Shown: positions 25,695-35,787, counted from the stretch's first letter. The stretch is 64,000 bases of DNA from Arenibacter sp041392165 (GCA_041392165.1 JAWKMN010000001.1:496001-560000); one strand, 5' to 3'. The notes: a model not told the origin generated them from the letters alone. Made by a program: numbers and translations.

Positions 25695-26432
25695 ATGAAG
25701 AACAAGGAAAATGCGATACAAGTAGAGAACCTGACCAAGAGGTTTGGGGATTTCACCGCGGTCAACAACATCTCTTTTGAGGTGGGAAAGGGGGAGATTT
25801 TTGGATTTTTGGGCGCCAATGGGGCCGGAAAGACGACCGCCATGAAAATGTTGATCGGTATTTCCAAACCTAGCCTGGGCAATGCCCAAGTAGCCGGATT
25901 TAACGTGCTTACAGAGGCCGAACAGATAAAGAGGAACATAGGGTATATGAGTCAGCGCTTTTCCCTGTACAATGATTTGACCATTAAGGAAAACATTGTT
26001 TTTTTTGGAGGCATTTATGGCCTTTCATCTGCAGATATCAAAGAAAAATCCCAAACCATGATCCATGAACTGGGATTGCATGATATGGCCAATTCCCTAG
26101 TGGGTTCCCTTCCTTTGGGATGGAAACAAAAGGTGGCCTTTTCCGTAGCCCTGCTCCACAATCCGAAAATTGTTTTTTTGGATGAGCCTACGGGAGGGGT
26201 AGATCCCATAACTAGGCGTCAATTTTGGGAAATGATCTATAGGGAGGCCAATAAAGGGGTTACCATTTTTGTAACTACCCATTATATGGACGAGGCCGAA
26301 TATTGTGATCGGGTGTCCATTATGGTGGCCGGAAAGATAGAGGCTTTGGACACGCCAAAGCATCTAAAACGTCAATTTCAAGCGGATTCCATGAACCAAG
26401 TATTCTTAAAATTGGCAAGAAACAGAGAATAA
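25695..26432 (+). CDS. ABC transporter ATPase (second of two)
   Basis: 245 residues: Walker A GANGAGKTT, Walker B IVFLDEPTGGVDP, switch His in FVTTHYMDEA. The signature motif is altered: GSLPLGWKQKVAF instead of LSGGxxQ. This substitution is also usual in the second half of YbhF/YhiH-like ATPases, so it points to a heterodimer with one non-standard catalytic site rather than to decay. It lies between the first ATPase and the permease genes (10 bases to the next gene). Confidence 0.93.
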   Translation: MKNKENAIQVENLTKRFGDFTAVNNISFEVGKGEIFGFLGANGAGKTTAMKMLIGISKPSLGNAQVAGFNVLTEAEQIKRNIGYMSQRFSLYNDLTIKENIVFFGGIYGLSSADIKEKSQTMIHELGLHDMANSLVGSLPLGWKQKVAFSVALLHNPKIVFLDEPTGGVDPITRRQFWEMIYREANKGVTIFVTTHYMDEAEYCDRVSIMVAGKIEALDTPKHLKRQFQADSMNQVFLKLARNRE

Positions 26433-26442
26433 TAAGGGTAAA

Positions 26443-27549
26443 ATGAACAGATTTATAGGATTCATTAAAAAAGAATTTTACCATATTTTAAGGGACCGGC
26501 GTTCTTTGTTTATCTTGTTCGGTATGCCCATAGTGCAGGTGATGCTTTTTGGTTTTGCCATTACCAACGAGATCAATAATGTGGATATCGCCATTTTGGA
26601 CCATTCCAAGGATGTGCATACCCAAGAGATCATAAATAAAATAGCGGCTTCTAAATATTTTAGTATCAAAGGGTTTATAAGCCATGAAGACGGAATCGAA
26701 TCTACTTTTAAAAAAGGAAAGATAAAGGCCGTTCTCAATTTTGGAAAGGATTTTAGCAAAGACCTGGTTACCGAAAAAAAAGTTACCGTTCAGATTCTTA
26801 CAGATGCTACGGACCCCAATATGGCAAATACGATAAGCAATTACATAGGGTCTATTTTACAGAATTACCAGCAGGAATTAAATCAAGGACTAAAACTTCC
26901 GTACCAAATAATACCAAGGACAAGGATGGTATTTAATCCGGAACTTAAAAGTGTCTATATGTTTGTACCCGGAGTGATGACCATAATCCTAATGTTGGTA
27001 TCGGCCATGATGACCTCAATATCCATAACCAGGGAAAAGGAACTGGGAACCATGGAAATATTGTTGGTATCCCCATTAAATCCGTTCCAAGTTATTGTGG
27101 GAAAGGTAGTCCCTTATATTTTGTTGTCCATTATCAACGCTGTGGCCATTATTCTTCTAAGCATTTTTGTTTTTAAAATGCCGGTGCAGGGCAGTTTGTT
27201 TTTATTGGGGGCAGAGAGTATTTTATTTATTGTAAATGCACTTTCGTTGGGTATTCTAATTTCCACCGTTGCAACAACCCAACAAGCGGCTATGATGACC
27301 TCATTAATGGGGCTGATGTTACCGGTAATATTATTGTCGGGTTTTATTTTTCCCATTTCCAGCATGCCCATGCCCCTTCAATTTATCAGTAATATTATTC
27401 CTGCCAAGTGGTTTATCATTATCATAAAAGGCATTATGCTAAAAGGAGTGGGGCTGGCCTACGTCTGGAAAGAAACATTAATATTAATTGGAATGACCCT
27501 GTTTTTTATTGGTTTGAGCGTGAAAAAATATAAAATAAGATTGGAATGA
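26443..27549 (+). CDS. ABC-2 permease (YbhS-like)
   Basis: 368 residues. A first membrane helix (RSLFILFGMPIVQVMLFGFAI) is followed by a ~150-residue periplasmic domain and then five helices between residues ~175 and 365. The ABC2_membrane signature ITREKELGTMEILLVSPLNPFQVIVGKVVPY lies near residue 195. With the downstream paralogue it forms the transmembrane channel of the exporter. The gene's stop overlaps a tiny 24-codon frame (27546-27620), which is probably untranslated or acts as coupling; the second permease starts at 27638. Confidence 0.92.
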   Translation: MNRFIGFIKKEFYHILRDRRSLFILFGMPIVQVMLFGFAITNEINNVDIAILDHSKDVHTQEIINKIAASKYFSIKGFISHEDGIESTFKKGKIKAVLNFGKDFSKDLVTEKKVTVQILTDATDPNMANTISNYIGSILQNYQQELNQGLKLPYQIIPRTRMVFNPELKSVYMFVPGVMTIILMLVSAMMTSISITREKELGTMEILLVSPLNPFQVIVGKVVPYILLSIINAVAIILLSIFVFKMPVQGSLFLLGAESILFIVNALSLGILISTVATTQQAAMMTSLMGLMLPVILLSGFIFPISSMPMPLQFISNIIPAKWFIIIIKGIMLKGVGLAYVWKETLILIGMTLFFIGLSVKKYKIRLE

Positions 27550-27637
27550 AAGAAATTTGGGAAGTAGTCAAAGCCTTAAAAATCAATTTGAATTTCTTCA
27601 TCCCAATACTAACTTCATAATACTGGGGACTAAAAAA

Positions 27638-28759
27638 ATGAACATCATCCGCTATATCATCCAAAAGGAGTTTAAACAGATCTTTAGAAATAAGGCGATG
27701 TTGCCCATTATTTTTGTTTTGCCATTGATCCAACTAATTATACTATCCAATGCGGCCACTTTTGAGGTGAAAAATATAAAGTTTGCCTTGGTGGATAATG
27801 ATAAAACTTCCCTTTCAAGGGAGTTGGCAGGAAAATTTGAAGCTTCATCCTATTTCCATGTGGTGGCCGATTTTCCATCGGCCAAACAGGCAGCTATGGC
27901 CATGTTAGAAGGTAAAGTGGATGTGATTTTAGAGATCCCCCCCTATTTTGAAAGGCAACTGCTCAAGAATGAAAAAGCGGATCTGTCCGTTGTGATCAAT
28001 GCGATTGATGGAGCCGCTGCAGGAGTGCAAAATGTCTATGTCAATCAAATTGTTCAACAGTTCAATAAAAGGGCAAAGGTTGAGTTATCCCTTTTTGGCA
28101 GTTCGGGAAGCCAGCCGTTGAATATTGAAACCATTCCCTCCTTTTGGTACAATGAGACCTTGAATTACAAAACCTTTATGGTGCCCGGAATATTGGTCCT
28201 CTTGGTGACCATGATCACTCTTTTTCTTTCGGGGATGAACATTGTTCGGGAGAAGGAAATAGGGACGCTAGAGCAAATCAATGTAACCCCCATAAAAAAG
28301 TACCAGTTTATTATAGGGAAATTATTTCCTTTTTTGGTTTTGGGCCTGGTATTGCTGACCGTGGGTCTTATTATCTCCAAATTGTTGTTTCATATTCCTA
28401 TAGTTGGAAGCCTAGGTTTAATGTATCTCTATACCATTATCTATATTTTAGTGATTTTGGGGATGGGCCTCTTTATTTCCAATTTTACGGATACCCAACA
28501 GCAGGCCATGTTTATTGCTTGGTTTTTTATGGTTATTTTTATCCTTATGAGCGGTTTGTTTACCCCTATAGAAAGCATGCCGCAGTGGGCGCAGCTATTA
28601 ACGGAATTCAACCCGATCAAATATTTTGTACAGGTCATGAGAATGGTGATGCTGAAAGGAGCCGGACTTTCCGATATATACCCGCAAGCTATAAAAACAT
28701 TGGTATTTGCCATTGCCATGAATGCATTGGCATTGATGAGTTATAAAAAAGTAAGTTAA
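27638..28759 (+). CDS. ABC-2 permease (YbhR-like)
   Basis: 373 residues from ATG 27638, preceded by GGGGAC; an upstream in-frame TTG would add residues that do not look like a transporter N-terminus. Same architecture as the preceding gene: helix at 20-45 (MLPIIFVLPLIQLIILSN), large extracytoplasmic domain, then IVREKEIGTLEQINVTPIKKYQFIIGKLFPF and five helices. It completes the YbhF-S-R-type pump. Its TAA shares its last base with the ATG of the LOG-family gene, so the two are translationally coupled. Confidence 0.92.
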   Translation: MNIIRYIIQKEFKQIFRNKAMLPIIFVLPLIQLIILSNAATFEVKNIKFALVDNDKTSLSRELAGKFEASSYFHVVADFPSAKQAAMAMLEGKVDVILEIPPYFERQLLKNEKADLSVVINAIDGAAAGVQNVYVNQIVQQFNKRAKVELSLFGSSGSQPLNIETIPSFWYNETLNYKTFMVPGILVLLVTMITLFLSGMNIVREKEIGTLEQINVTPIKKYQFIIGKLFPFLVLGLVLLTVGLIISKLLFHIPIVGSLGLMYLYTIIYILVILGMGLFISNFTDTQQQAMFIAWFFMVIFILMSGLFTPIESMPQWAQLLTEFNPIKYFVQVMRMVMLKGAGLSDIYPQAIKTLVFAIAMNALALMSYKKVS

Positions 28760-29499
28760 TGGAAAATAACCACAACAATAACCATTTACAACCGGAAGAG
28801 TCACGTTTTCTAAGCGGACCGCGCTCCAGGTTTAAAGAACTGCTTTTTACCTTTAGGGTACAATACAGTTTTGTCAGGGCATTTAGGAAAATGCACTTTA
28901 TAGGCCCCTGCGTAACGGTTTTTGGATCGGCCAGATTTGATGAAACCAATCCGTTTTACATAAAGGCCGAACAGGTGGGCGCTGCCTTGGCCAATCTGGG
29001 GTTTACAGTGATGACAGGGGGTGGTCCAGGTATTATGGAAGCTGCCAATAAAGGGGCTTATGAAGCGGGAGGGTATTCCGTGGGTTGCAATATAATATTG
29101 CCCTTTGAACAAAAACCAAACCCCTATCTGCACAAATGGATCAACATTAGGTATTTTTTTGTTCGCAAGTTCTTGTTGATCAAATATTCGTATGCATTTG
29201 TGGTTATGCCCGGTGGGATGGGCACCTTGGACGAGCTTTTCGAATCCATTACGCTAATACAGACCAAGATGATCCAAAATTTTCCCGTGGTCATTTTTGG
29301 GTCCGAATACCATAAGGAACTTTGTGAACACATCAGGATTATGGCAGAAAATGAAAGCATAAGCCAAAAAGATATGGAGTTGTTGTTCGTAACGGATTCC
29401 GTTGAAGAGATGGCCGATCATATTAAAACCCATGCTATTGAAAGGTTTAAATTGGTAAATAGGCCCCACAAGCCCAGTTGGTGGTTTGGGGAACAATAA
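28759..29499 (+). CDS. LOG-family (TIGR00730) Rossmann protein
   Basis: 246 residues. Motifs of the 'lysine decarboxylase-like' LOG family are complete: VTVFGSARFDETNPFY, VMTGGGPGIMEAANKGAYEAGG and VVMPGGMGTLDELFESITL (the PGGxGTxxE motif). Tested members are cytokinin-riboside-5'-monophosphate phosphoribohydrolases or related nucleotide N-glycosidases, not decarboxylases. It overlaps the permease stop by one base and ends the export operon; why a nucleotide hydrolase is co-translated with this pump is not clear. Confidence 0.92.
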   Translation: MENNHNNNHLQPEESRFLSGPRSRFKELLFTFRVQYSFVRAFRKMHFIGPCVTVFGSARFDETNPFYIKAEQVGAALANLGFTVMTGGGPGIMEAANKGAYEAGGYSVGCNIILPFEQKPNPYLHKWINIRYFFVRKFLLIKYSYAFVVMPGGMGTLDELFESITLIQTKMIQNFPVVIFGSEYHKELCEHIRIMAENESISQKDMELLFVTDSVEEMADHIKTHAIERFKLVNRPHKPSWWFGEQ

Positions 29500-29631
29500 T
29501 AAGGTTCAGGTTTGGGATATTCCTTCTTCTTTTTAAAAGAATTTTTAAATTTAAGTTCAACATAAGACCAGTGTTTATCGGTTGATTGAGAACACATATC
29601 GAATTCACGTTTAATCCATTCAAAAAAGGCA

Positions 29632-29657
29632 TTTCGTACTAAGAAGTGCCTTTTTTT
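29632..29657 (+). terminator. Rho-independent terminator after the export operon
   Basis: GGCATTTC (29638-29645) pairs with AAGTGCC ending at 29650, with a G-U pair, and seven T follow (29651-29657). A six-A run on the other side makes it possibly two-way. It separates the LOG gene from the promoter of the RND operon. Confidence 0.75.
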
Positions 29658-29697
29658 GTCGGTAACATTAGTTACTGTGCAATCTTTTTCCTCCCCT

Positions 29698-29705
29698 TAA
29701 TTTTG
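29698..29705 (+). promoter_or_regulatory. -7 promoter element of the RND efflux operon
   Basis: TAATTTTG matches the Bacteroidota consensus TAnnTTTG exactly and lies 18 bases before the tolC-like ATG, right after the terminator at 29632-29657. I see no clean TTG at the -33 position. Confidence 0.6.
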
Positions 29706-29723
29706 TCATAAAGAATTAGAACG

Positions 29724-31028
29724 ATGAAGAATATCATTTATATACTGTTTTTTTGGGGAACCCTATCCTTTATGCAAGCGCAGGAGAGGGTGATGATCAG
29801 CAAGGAGGAAGTGTTGACCAAAGTGAGGGAAAACAACAATTCCCTAAAAATGTCCCAACAGGATGTGTTGGCCGCCAAAGGAGATTTCAACGGGTCCAAT
29901 GCAGTGATATTGCCCAATATAAGCATATCCCATACCGCTATGGCCACCACCAACCCCTTAATGGCTTTTGGTTCCAAATTGAACCAGGAAATTTTGACCC
30001 AGGCCGATTTTGATCCCCTTTTATTGAACAACCCCAGTCAGATCGAGGATTATGCTACCCGTATCCAAGTGCAGCAGCCATTGGTAAATCTGGACGGAAT
30101 TTTTCAGCGTAAGGCGGCAAAAGCAAAATTAAATGCAGTGGAGTTAAAGGCCTATAGAACAATGGATTATATGGATTTGGAGGTGGAAAAGGCCTATATG
30201 CAGTTACAATTGGCCTATAAATCCGTAACTGTTTTGGAAGAGGCAAAAAAGGCGGCATTGGAAAATAAGCGTTTGGCCGACAATAGTTTTAAGCAGGGCT
30301 ATCTTCAAAAGTCGGATGTCTTGGCCGTAGCCGTTAGGCTGACCGAAGTAGATAATCAGTTACAGTATGCCAAGAGCAATGTAAATAATGTTTCCAATTA
30401 CCTATCCGTCTTGATGAACGACAGCAGTTATGCGGTTTTACAACCAACGGATTCCTTGACCCTAACGGTCAGTGATATTTATACGGAAGGTTTGCCAGAG
30501 AATAGGAAGGATCTACAAGCCATGTCCTTGTCCACGGAGGCATACCAACAAATGTACAGGGCAGATAAAATGGGTTTCCTACCTACCTTGAATGCTTTTG
30601 GAACTTATGAATTGCACGATAACCACCTTTTTCAGGGCCATGCCAATGGATATTTGATCGGGGCAGAATTAAAATGGAACATTTTTGAAGGAAGCAAACG
30701 CTTTGGAAAGGTCCAAAAAAGTAGGGCCGAATTTGAAAAATCCAAGCTGGAACTACATCAATATAAAGCGGAAAGTCAGGTAGAGTTGAATAGGGCCATG
30801 CGCCTGCTTCAAGATGCCAAAAACAATTTGGAACTTACGTCCTTGGCCTTGCAGCAGTCCGAAGAAGCCCTTCGCATACGTACCAATAGATTTAAACAAG
30901 GATTGGAGAAAACAACAGACCTATTAAATACCGAAACCCAATTTTCCCAGAAGAAATTGGAATACTATACCAACATATTCAACTATAATTACGCCTTGGC
31001 CTATGTAAAGTTTTTGACCAAGGAATAA
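29724..31028 (+). CDS. TolC-family outer membrane efflux protein of an RND system
   Basis: 434 residues with signal IIYILFFWGTLSFMQAQ. Two OEP repeats: SKEEVLTKVRENNNSLKMSQQDVLAAKGDF and a second from about residue 235 (RKDLQAMSLSTEAYQQMYRADKMGFLPTLNAFGTY), each with long coiled helices. It forms the outer membrane duct. It has its own promoter element 18 bases upstream, and the adaptor and RND pump genes follow in the same direction. Confidence 0.93.
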   Translation: MKNIIYILFFWGTLSFMQAQERVMISKEEVLTKVRENNNSLKMSQQDVLAAKGDFNGSNAVILPNISISHTAMATTNPLMAFGSKLNQEILTQADFDPLLLNNPSQIEDYATRIQVQQPLVNLDGIFQRKAAKAKLNAVELKAYRTMDYMDLEVEKAYMQLQLAYKSVTVLEEAKKAALENKRLADNSFKQGYLQKSDVLAVAVRLTEVDNQLQYAKSNVNNVSNYLSVLMNDSSYAVLQPTDSLTLTVSDIYTEGLPENRKDLQAMSLSTEAYQQMYRADKMGFLPTLNAFGTYELHDNHLFQGHANGYLIGAELKWNIFEGSKRFGKVQKSRAEFEKSKLELHQYKAESQVELNRAMRLLQDAKNNLELTSLALQQSEEALRIRTNRFKQGLEKTTDLLNTETQFSQKKLEYYTNIFNYNYALAYVKFLTKE

Positions 31029-31193
31029 CTTCATAAAGTTAGTAATATAAGAAAGCATTAAAAGGAATAATGGCATCCAACATTTAAAAATTAAACGAAA
31101 GATATGAAATGAGCATAACCGAAAACGGGTTGCAAATTCGAATGAAGATATGCGAATTACATATAACCATTGAAAAACAATAAATATTTAGAT

Positions 31194-32273
31194 ATGAAAG
31201 CAAAATTATACATAGCAACACTCTTTATCCTTGTCATAACCATTAGCAGTTGTGGGAGCGATGACAAAAATACCGGAACGGACAATGCTCCTGCCGTTGC
31301 CGTTGAAGTGGAGAGGGTTGCCGAGGGGAACAGTAGGCCGTTCCTATCCGCCAGTGGAAAGATAGAGGCCGTAAACAGTGCCAATATCAGTACCCGAATG
31401 ATGGGATATGTCGATAAAATTTACGTACAGATAGGGGATAAGGTGAATAAAGGCCAGCAATTGATAACTTTAAACAATACCGATCTATCCGCCAAATTGG
31501 CCCAGGTAGATGCCGGTATTACCGAAGCAACGGTTGCCTTTAACAATGCAGAAAAGGATTATAAAAGGTATACGGCCTTGTTTAACGAGAACAGTGCTTC
31601 CCAAAAGGAGCTGGACGATATTACGGCCAACTACAACATGGCCAAGGCCAGATTGGAAGGGGCCAAACAAATGAAGAACGAGGTAAACGCACAGTTTTCC
31701 TATAGCAATATACGGGCGCCCTTTAACGGAGTGGTCACCAATAAATTTATAAAAGTTGGGGATATGGCCAATCCGGGGATGCCCTTGATGGAAGTAGAAA
31801 GCCCTGGCAATTTTCAGGTAATGGCCATGGTACCGGAATCGGAAATTCTACAGATCAGGCCGGGTTCGGAGGTAAAAGTGCAGATAAAGAGCTTGGACGA
31901 ATCCTTTAAGGGAACGGTGGCTGAAGTGAGTACATCCGCCAAAAATACCGGTGGGCAGTATATGGTTAAAGTATTATTGAACGAATCCCAGTCCGATTTA
32001 CGTTCTGGCATGTATGCCACGGTACAATTTCCAACTGCTAAAAATACCAATACCGATAGCGTGCTTATTCCGGTAGGGGCCGTTGTATACAACGGACAGT
32101 TATCCGGGGTGTATACGGTGAGCGGGAGCAATACGGCACTCTTGCGCTGGTTGCGGCTGGGGAGGACCTATGGAGATAGCGTTGAAGTATTGTCCGGGCT
32201 TTCTGCAGGGGAACAATATATCCTATCTGCCGAGGGGAAATTGTATAACGGGGCCAAAATCAATATACGGTAA
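31194..32273 (+). CDS. RND efflux periplasmic adaptor (MFP) lipoprotein
   Basis: 359 residues from ATG 31194 (an in-frame TTG at 31170 would add eight poor residues). Lipobox ITISSC, Cys about residue 17. Domains in order: lipoyl half SANISTRMMGYVDKIYVQIGDKVNKGQ (~60-85), coiled-coil hairpin (~95-150), second lipoyl half YSNIRAPFNGVVTNKFIKVGD (~165), beta-barrel (VMAMVPESEILQIRPGSEV) and membrane-proximal domain ending SAEGKLYNGAKINIR. It bridges the RND pump to TolC. Confidence 0.93.
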   Translation: MKAKLYIATLFILVITISSCGSDDKNTGTDNAPAVAVEVERVAEGNSRPFLSASGKIEAVNSANISTRMMGYVDKIYVQIGDKVNKGQQLITLNNTDLSAKLAQVDAGITEATVAFNNAEKDYKRYTALFNENSASQKELDDITANYNMAKARLEGAKQMKNEVNAQFSYSNIRAPFNGVVTNKFIKVGDMANPGMPLMEVESPGNFQVMAMVPESEILQIRPGSEVKVQIKSLDESFKGTVAEVSTSAKNTGGQYMVKVLLNESQSDLRSGMYATVQFPTAKNTNTDSVLIPVGAVVYNGQLSGVYTVSGSNTALLRWLRLGRTYGDSVEVLSGLSAGEQYILSAEGKLYNGAKINIR

Positions 32274-32403
32274 CTGGAGACTGAAAAGTTGGGTTTGCGT
32301 TAGTGATTGAAGCGGTTACCCCAAGACTTTTTAGCGGATTTGAGCTAAAAAGGAGTTGGAGTAGAAGTGGAAAGCACGACCTGAGCATTTCTGGGTCTTC
32401 AAT

Positions 32404-32430
32404 CCTGCAAGGCCTTCAAGACCTTGTAGG
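32404..32430. repeat. CCTGCAAGG/CCTTGTAGG dispersed hairpin in the leader of the RND gene
   Basis: Arms CCTGCAAGG (32404-32412) and CCTTGTAGG (32422-32430) pair with one G-U. It sits 50 bases before the RND pump start. The reading frame is open through it, but this part has no transporter character, so it is untranslated repeat. Confidence 0.6.
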
Positions 32431-32482
32431 TATAAGGAAAATAAGCGAAGGTAACGCCCAAAAACATAAACAAAAGATAAAG

Positions 32483-35400
32483 ATGAAAGAAGGATTAGCC
32501 GGCAAAATTGCCAAAGCATTTATAGGATCTAAGTTAACGGTCCTTCTAATGATCGTGTTCATGGTCATTGGGGTATACAGTTCGTTTCTGATACCCAGGG
32601 AGGAGGAGCCACAGATAGATGTGCCCATGGCGGATATCTTTGTGGGCTACCCCGGGGCAAGTCCCACCGAAGTGGAGAGCAGGGTAACCAAACCCCTTGA
32701 AAAGTTGATCTCCAATATTAAGGGCGTAGAATATGTGTATTCTACTTCTATGGAGGGGCAGGGAATGGTCATAGTGCAATTCTACGTAGGTGAGGATATT
32801 GAACGGTCGTTTGTGAAACTCCAGAACGAGATCAATAAACATATGGATGAAATGCCACAGGGCGTTACCTTTCCACTGATAAAAACCAGGGCCATAGATG
32901 ATGTTCCCATGCTGGGACTTACCCTATGGAGCGAGAAGTACGACGACTACCAGCTAAAGCAAATTGCCCAGGAACTTTCGGATGAAATAGAAAAAGTAAA
33001 GGACGTGTCCGCTACCCAAAGAATTGGTGGCCGAAATCGTCAATTGAGGGTGGTATTGGACAAGGATAAATTGGCGGAAAGCGGATTGGATTTCCTGTCC
33101 GTTGCCCAAATGATCAAAGCCAACAACCAACAAATGGGCGGAGGTACTTTTGATAAGAACGATACCGAATTTATGGTGACTACGGGAAAATTTTTGGAAA
33201 CGGCCACCGATGTGGAAAATTTGGTGGTAGGGGTACAACAGCACCGTCCCATATACCTGAAGCAAATTGCCAGTGTACAGGACGGACCCGAAATCCCCAA
33301 GGAATATGTCTCCTTCGGGTTTGGAAAGGGAAGTGAAAAAGGGGAGACCTATAAGTCCGAATACCCTGCCGTAACCATTTCCATAGCCAAGCGCAAAGGG
33401 GCCGACGCCATGAATATTTCGGATATTATTTTGGAGAAAGTAGGCCATTTAAAAAAGAACCTTATTCCGGATGATGTGCATGTAGAGGTGACCCGTAACT
33501 ATGGGGAAACGGCTTCACATAAGGTATCGGAATTGTTAATGCACCTCATTGGGGCCATCATAGCGGTAACCTTAGTAGTCATGTTGGCCATGGGATGGCG
33601 TGGGGGACTTGTGGTGTTCCTTTCCGTACCTATCACCTTTGCCCTGACCCTGTTGAGCTATTATTTGCTGGACTATACCCTGAACCGTATTACTTTATTT
33701 GCCTTGGTGTTCGTAACGGGTATTGTGGTAGATGATTCCATTATCATCGCGGAAAATATGCACCGCCACTTTAAAATGAAGCGCTTGCCTTTTAAACAAG
33801 CAGCCTTGTATGCCATTAATGAAGTGGGCAACCCTACCATATTGGCCACGTTTACGGTAATTGCGTCGGTACTGCCCATGGCTTTTGTTTCCGGACTGAT
33901 GGGGCCTTATATGTCCCCGATGCCGATCGGTGCTTCCATTGCCATGTTGTTGTCCCTGTTTGTAGCCCTGACGATTACGCCTTATTTGGGGTATATATTT
34001 CTTAGGGAAAAGGATAAGAAAGAAGAGGAAAAGACAGAGAGGCCTTTGGAAGAAACTTTTATCTATAAGATGTACCACAGGTTTGAAAACCCTTTGCTTG
34101 AAAACAAAAAGAAACGTTGGTTGTTTTTGGGAATTACCTTCTTGTTGCTGTTGGGATCCATTGGGATGTTCTTTACCAAATCCGTAGCGGTAAAAATGTT
34201 GCCGTTCGACAATAAGAACGAATTTCAAGTGGTCATAGACATGCCCGAGGGGACTACTTTGGAACGTACGGCAGTGGTGGCCAGAGAGATTGCACAGTAC
34301 CTGAACACCCGTCCGGAAGTGGTCAACTATCAAAGTTATGTGGGTACTTCCGCACCAATAACGTTTAATGGTCTTGTACGTCATTATGATATGCGGGGCG
34401 GAAGTAATATGGCCGATATTCAGGTAAATTTATTGGATAAGGGGGATCGAACCGCCCAAAGCCATGGGATAGCCAGTTTATTGCGCCCGGAAATCCAACG
34501 TATAGGGGAAAAGTTTAATGCCAACGTGAAGATCGTTGAGGTACCACCAGGGCCTCCGGTACTATCTACCATAGTTGGGGAAATATATGGACCGGATTAC
34601 GATACACAGATAGGAATTGCAGATCAGGTGCAGCAGATTTTGAAAAATACTCCCGATGTGGTGGATGTGGACTGGATGGTGGAAGCCGATCAGGTGGAGT
34701 ATCAGTTGATTATAGACAAGGAAAAGGCAATGCTTTATGGGGTGTCACCGGCACAAATTGCCCAAACCGTAAATATGGCTCTATCAGAGAGGTCGGTGAC
34801 CAGTCTATACGATGAAAATGCTTCCGATCAAATAGGTTTGGTATTGGCCTTGGAGGAAAAGGAAAAATCCACTATCCAGGATATTGCCCAATTGAAGGTG
34901 AAATCCCAGCAAGGGAATGGCAATATGGTACCCATTGCGGATATGGTAACTATAGAGCAAACTACCAGGGCCAAGAGCATTTATAGAAAAAACCAAAAGA
35001 GGGTAGTCTATGTTCTGGCCGATATGGCCGGGGAACTGGAAAGTCCGGTGTATGCCATTCTAGGGATGTCCGATAAGTTAAGGGCAATGGATTTGCCCAA
35101 GGGCTATTCCATTGATGAACTGTACATAAAACAGCCCGATTTGGAGGACGATTATACTGTGAAATGGGACGGGGAATGGCAGATCACCTTGGAGGTATTC
35201 CGGGATTTGGGATTGGCCTTCCTTGGGGTAATACTCATCATATATATTTTGATCGTGGGTTGGTTCCAGAATTTTAAGGCCCCGGTAGTCATGATGGTGG
35301 CCATACCGCTTTCCTTGATCGGGATTGTTTTGGGGCATTGGCTGTTGAACGCATTTTTTACGGCAACCTCCTTTATTGGAATGATTGCCCTGGCGGGAAT

Positions 35401-35680
35401 CATGGTTAGGAATTCGGTGTTGCTGATCGATTTCATCAATTTGCGCTTGGCGGAAGGCACCCCTTTAAAACTTGCCGTTATTGAGGCAGGGGCCGTAAGG
35501 ACTACTCCTATATTATTAACGGCTGGTACTGTGGTCATAGGGGCATTTGTGATACTGTTCGATCCCATTTTCCAGGGATTGGCCATCTCCCTGATGGGAG
35601 GTACCATTGTATCAACTGTGCTTACGTTGTTGGTAGTGCCATTGGTGTATTATATGATAGAAAGAAAGAATTATAAATAA
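32483..35680 (+). CDS. RND-family efflux pump (AcrB/HAE1-like)
   Basis: 1065 residues from ATG 32483; upstream in-frame codons come from a repeat. The start KAFIGSKLTVLLMIVFMVIGVYSSF is the first helix, followed by the porter domain (YPGASPTEVESRVTKPLEKLI). The helix-4 motif VTGIVVDDSIIIAENMHRH has two Asp for proton relay. A second porter domain (VEVPPGPPVLSTIVGEIYG) and closing helices with GIMVRNSVLLIDFINLRLAEG follow. Length and motifs fit drug/solvent efflux rather than metal efflux, but the substrate cannot be read from sequence. Confidence 0.94.
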   Translation: MKEGLAGKIAKAFIGSKLTVLLMIVFMVIGVYSSFLIPREEEPQIDVPMADIFVGYPGASPTEVESRVTKPLEKLISNIKGVEYVYSTSMEGQGMVIVQFYVGEDIERSFVKLQNEINKHMDEMPQGVTFPLIKTRAIDDVPMLGLTLWSEKYDDYQLKQIAQELSDEIEKVKDVSATQRIGGRNRQLRVVLDKDKLAESGLDFLSVAQMIKANNQQMGGGTFDKNDTEFMVTTGKFLETATDVENLVVGVQQHRPIYLKQIASVQDGPEIPKEYVSFGFGKGSEKGETYKSEYPAVTISIAKRKGADAMNISDIILEKVGHLKKNLIPDDVHVEVTRNYGETASHKVSELLMHLIGAIIAVTLVVMLAMGWRGGLVVFLSVPITFALTLLSYYLLDYTLNRITLFALVFVTGIVVDDSIIIAENMHRHFKMKRLPFKQAALYAINEVGNPTILATFTVIASVLPMAFVSGLMGPYMSPMPIGASIAMLLSLFVALTITPYLGYIFLREKDKKEEEKTERPLEETFIYKMYHRFENPLLENKKKRWLFLGITFLLLLGSIGMFFTKSVAVKMLPFDNKNEFQVVIDMPEGTTLERTAVVAREIAQYLNTRPEVVNYQSYVGTSAPITFNGLVRHYDMRGGSNMADIQVNLLDKGDRTAQSHGIASLLRPEIQRIGEKFNANVKIVEVPPGPPVLSTIVGEIYGPDYDTQIGIADQVQQILKNTPDVVDVDWMVEADQVEYQLIIDKEKAMLYGVSPAQIAQTVNMALSERSVTSLYDENASDQIGLVLALEEKEKSTIQDIAQLKVKSQQGNGNMVPIADMVTIEQTTRAKSIYRKNQKRVVYVLADMAGELESPVYAILGMSDKLRAMDLPKGYSIDELYIKQPDLEDDYTVKWDGEWQITLEVFRDLGLAFLGVILIIYILIVGWFQNFKAPVVMMVAIPLSLIGIVLGHWLLNAFFTATSFIGMIALAGIMVRNSVLLIDFINLRLAEGTPLKLAVIEAGAVRTTPILLTAGTVVIGAFVILFDPIFQGLAISLMGGTIVSTVLTLLVVPLVYYMIERKNYK

Positions 35681-35684
35681 GGAC

Positions 35685-35712
35685 GGGTCTCTGAGCCTAG
35701 TCGAAGAGACCC
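35685..35712. repeat. GGGTCTC/GAGACCC hairpin (dispersed flavobacterial repeat)
   Basis: Perfect 7-base arms at 35685-35691 and 35706-35712 around TGAGCCTAGTCGAA. It starts five bases after the RND gene stop. No T-run follows, so it may stabilise or attenuate the transcript instead of ending it. Confidence 0.6.
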
Positions 35713-35787
35713 TATATAAAGAATAAGCTAGGGTTTAGCATGGCATAAAAGTTAATAATGATACAAGTGAAAATAAAAATATAAATA

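Noticed and set aside
27546..27620. 24-codon frame (MKEIWEVVKALK...) overlapping the first permease stop
   Set aside because: Too short and with no recognised family; could be a coupling peptide but there is no evidence.
32303..32482. N-terminal extension of the RND pump
   Set aside because: It covers a dispersed hairpin and precedes the normal first helix; ATG 32483 is the better start.
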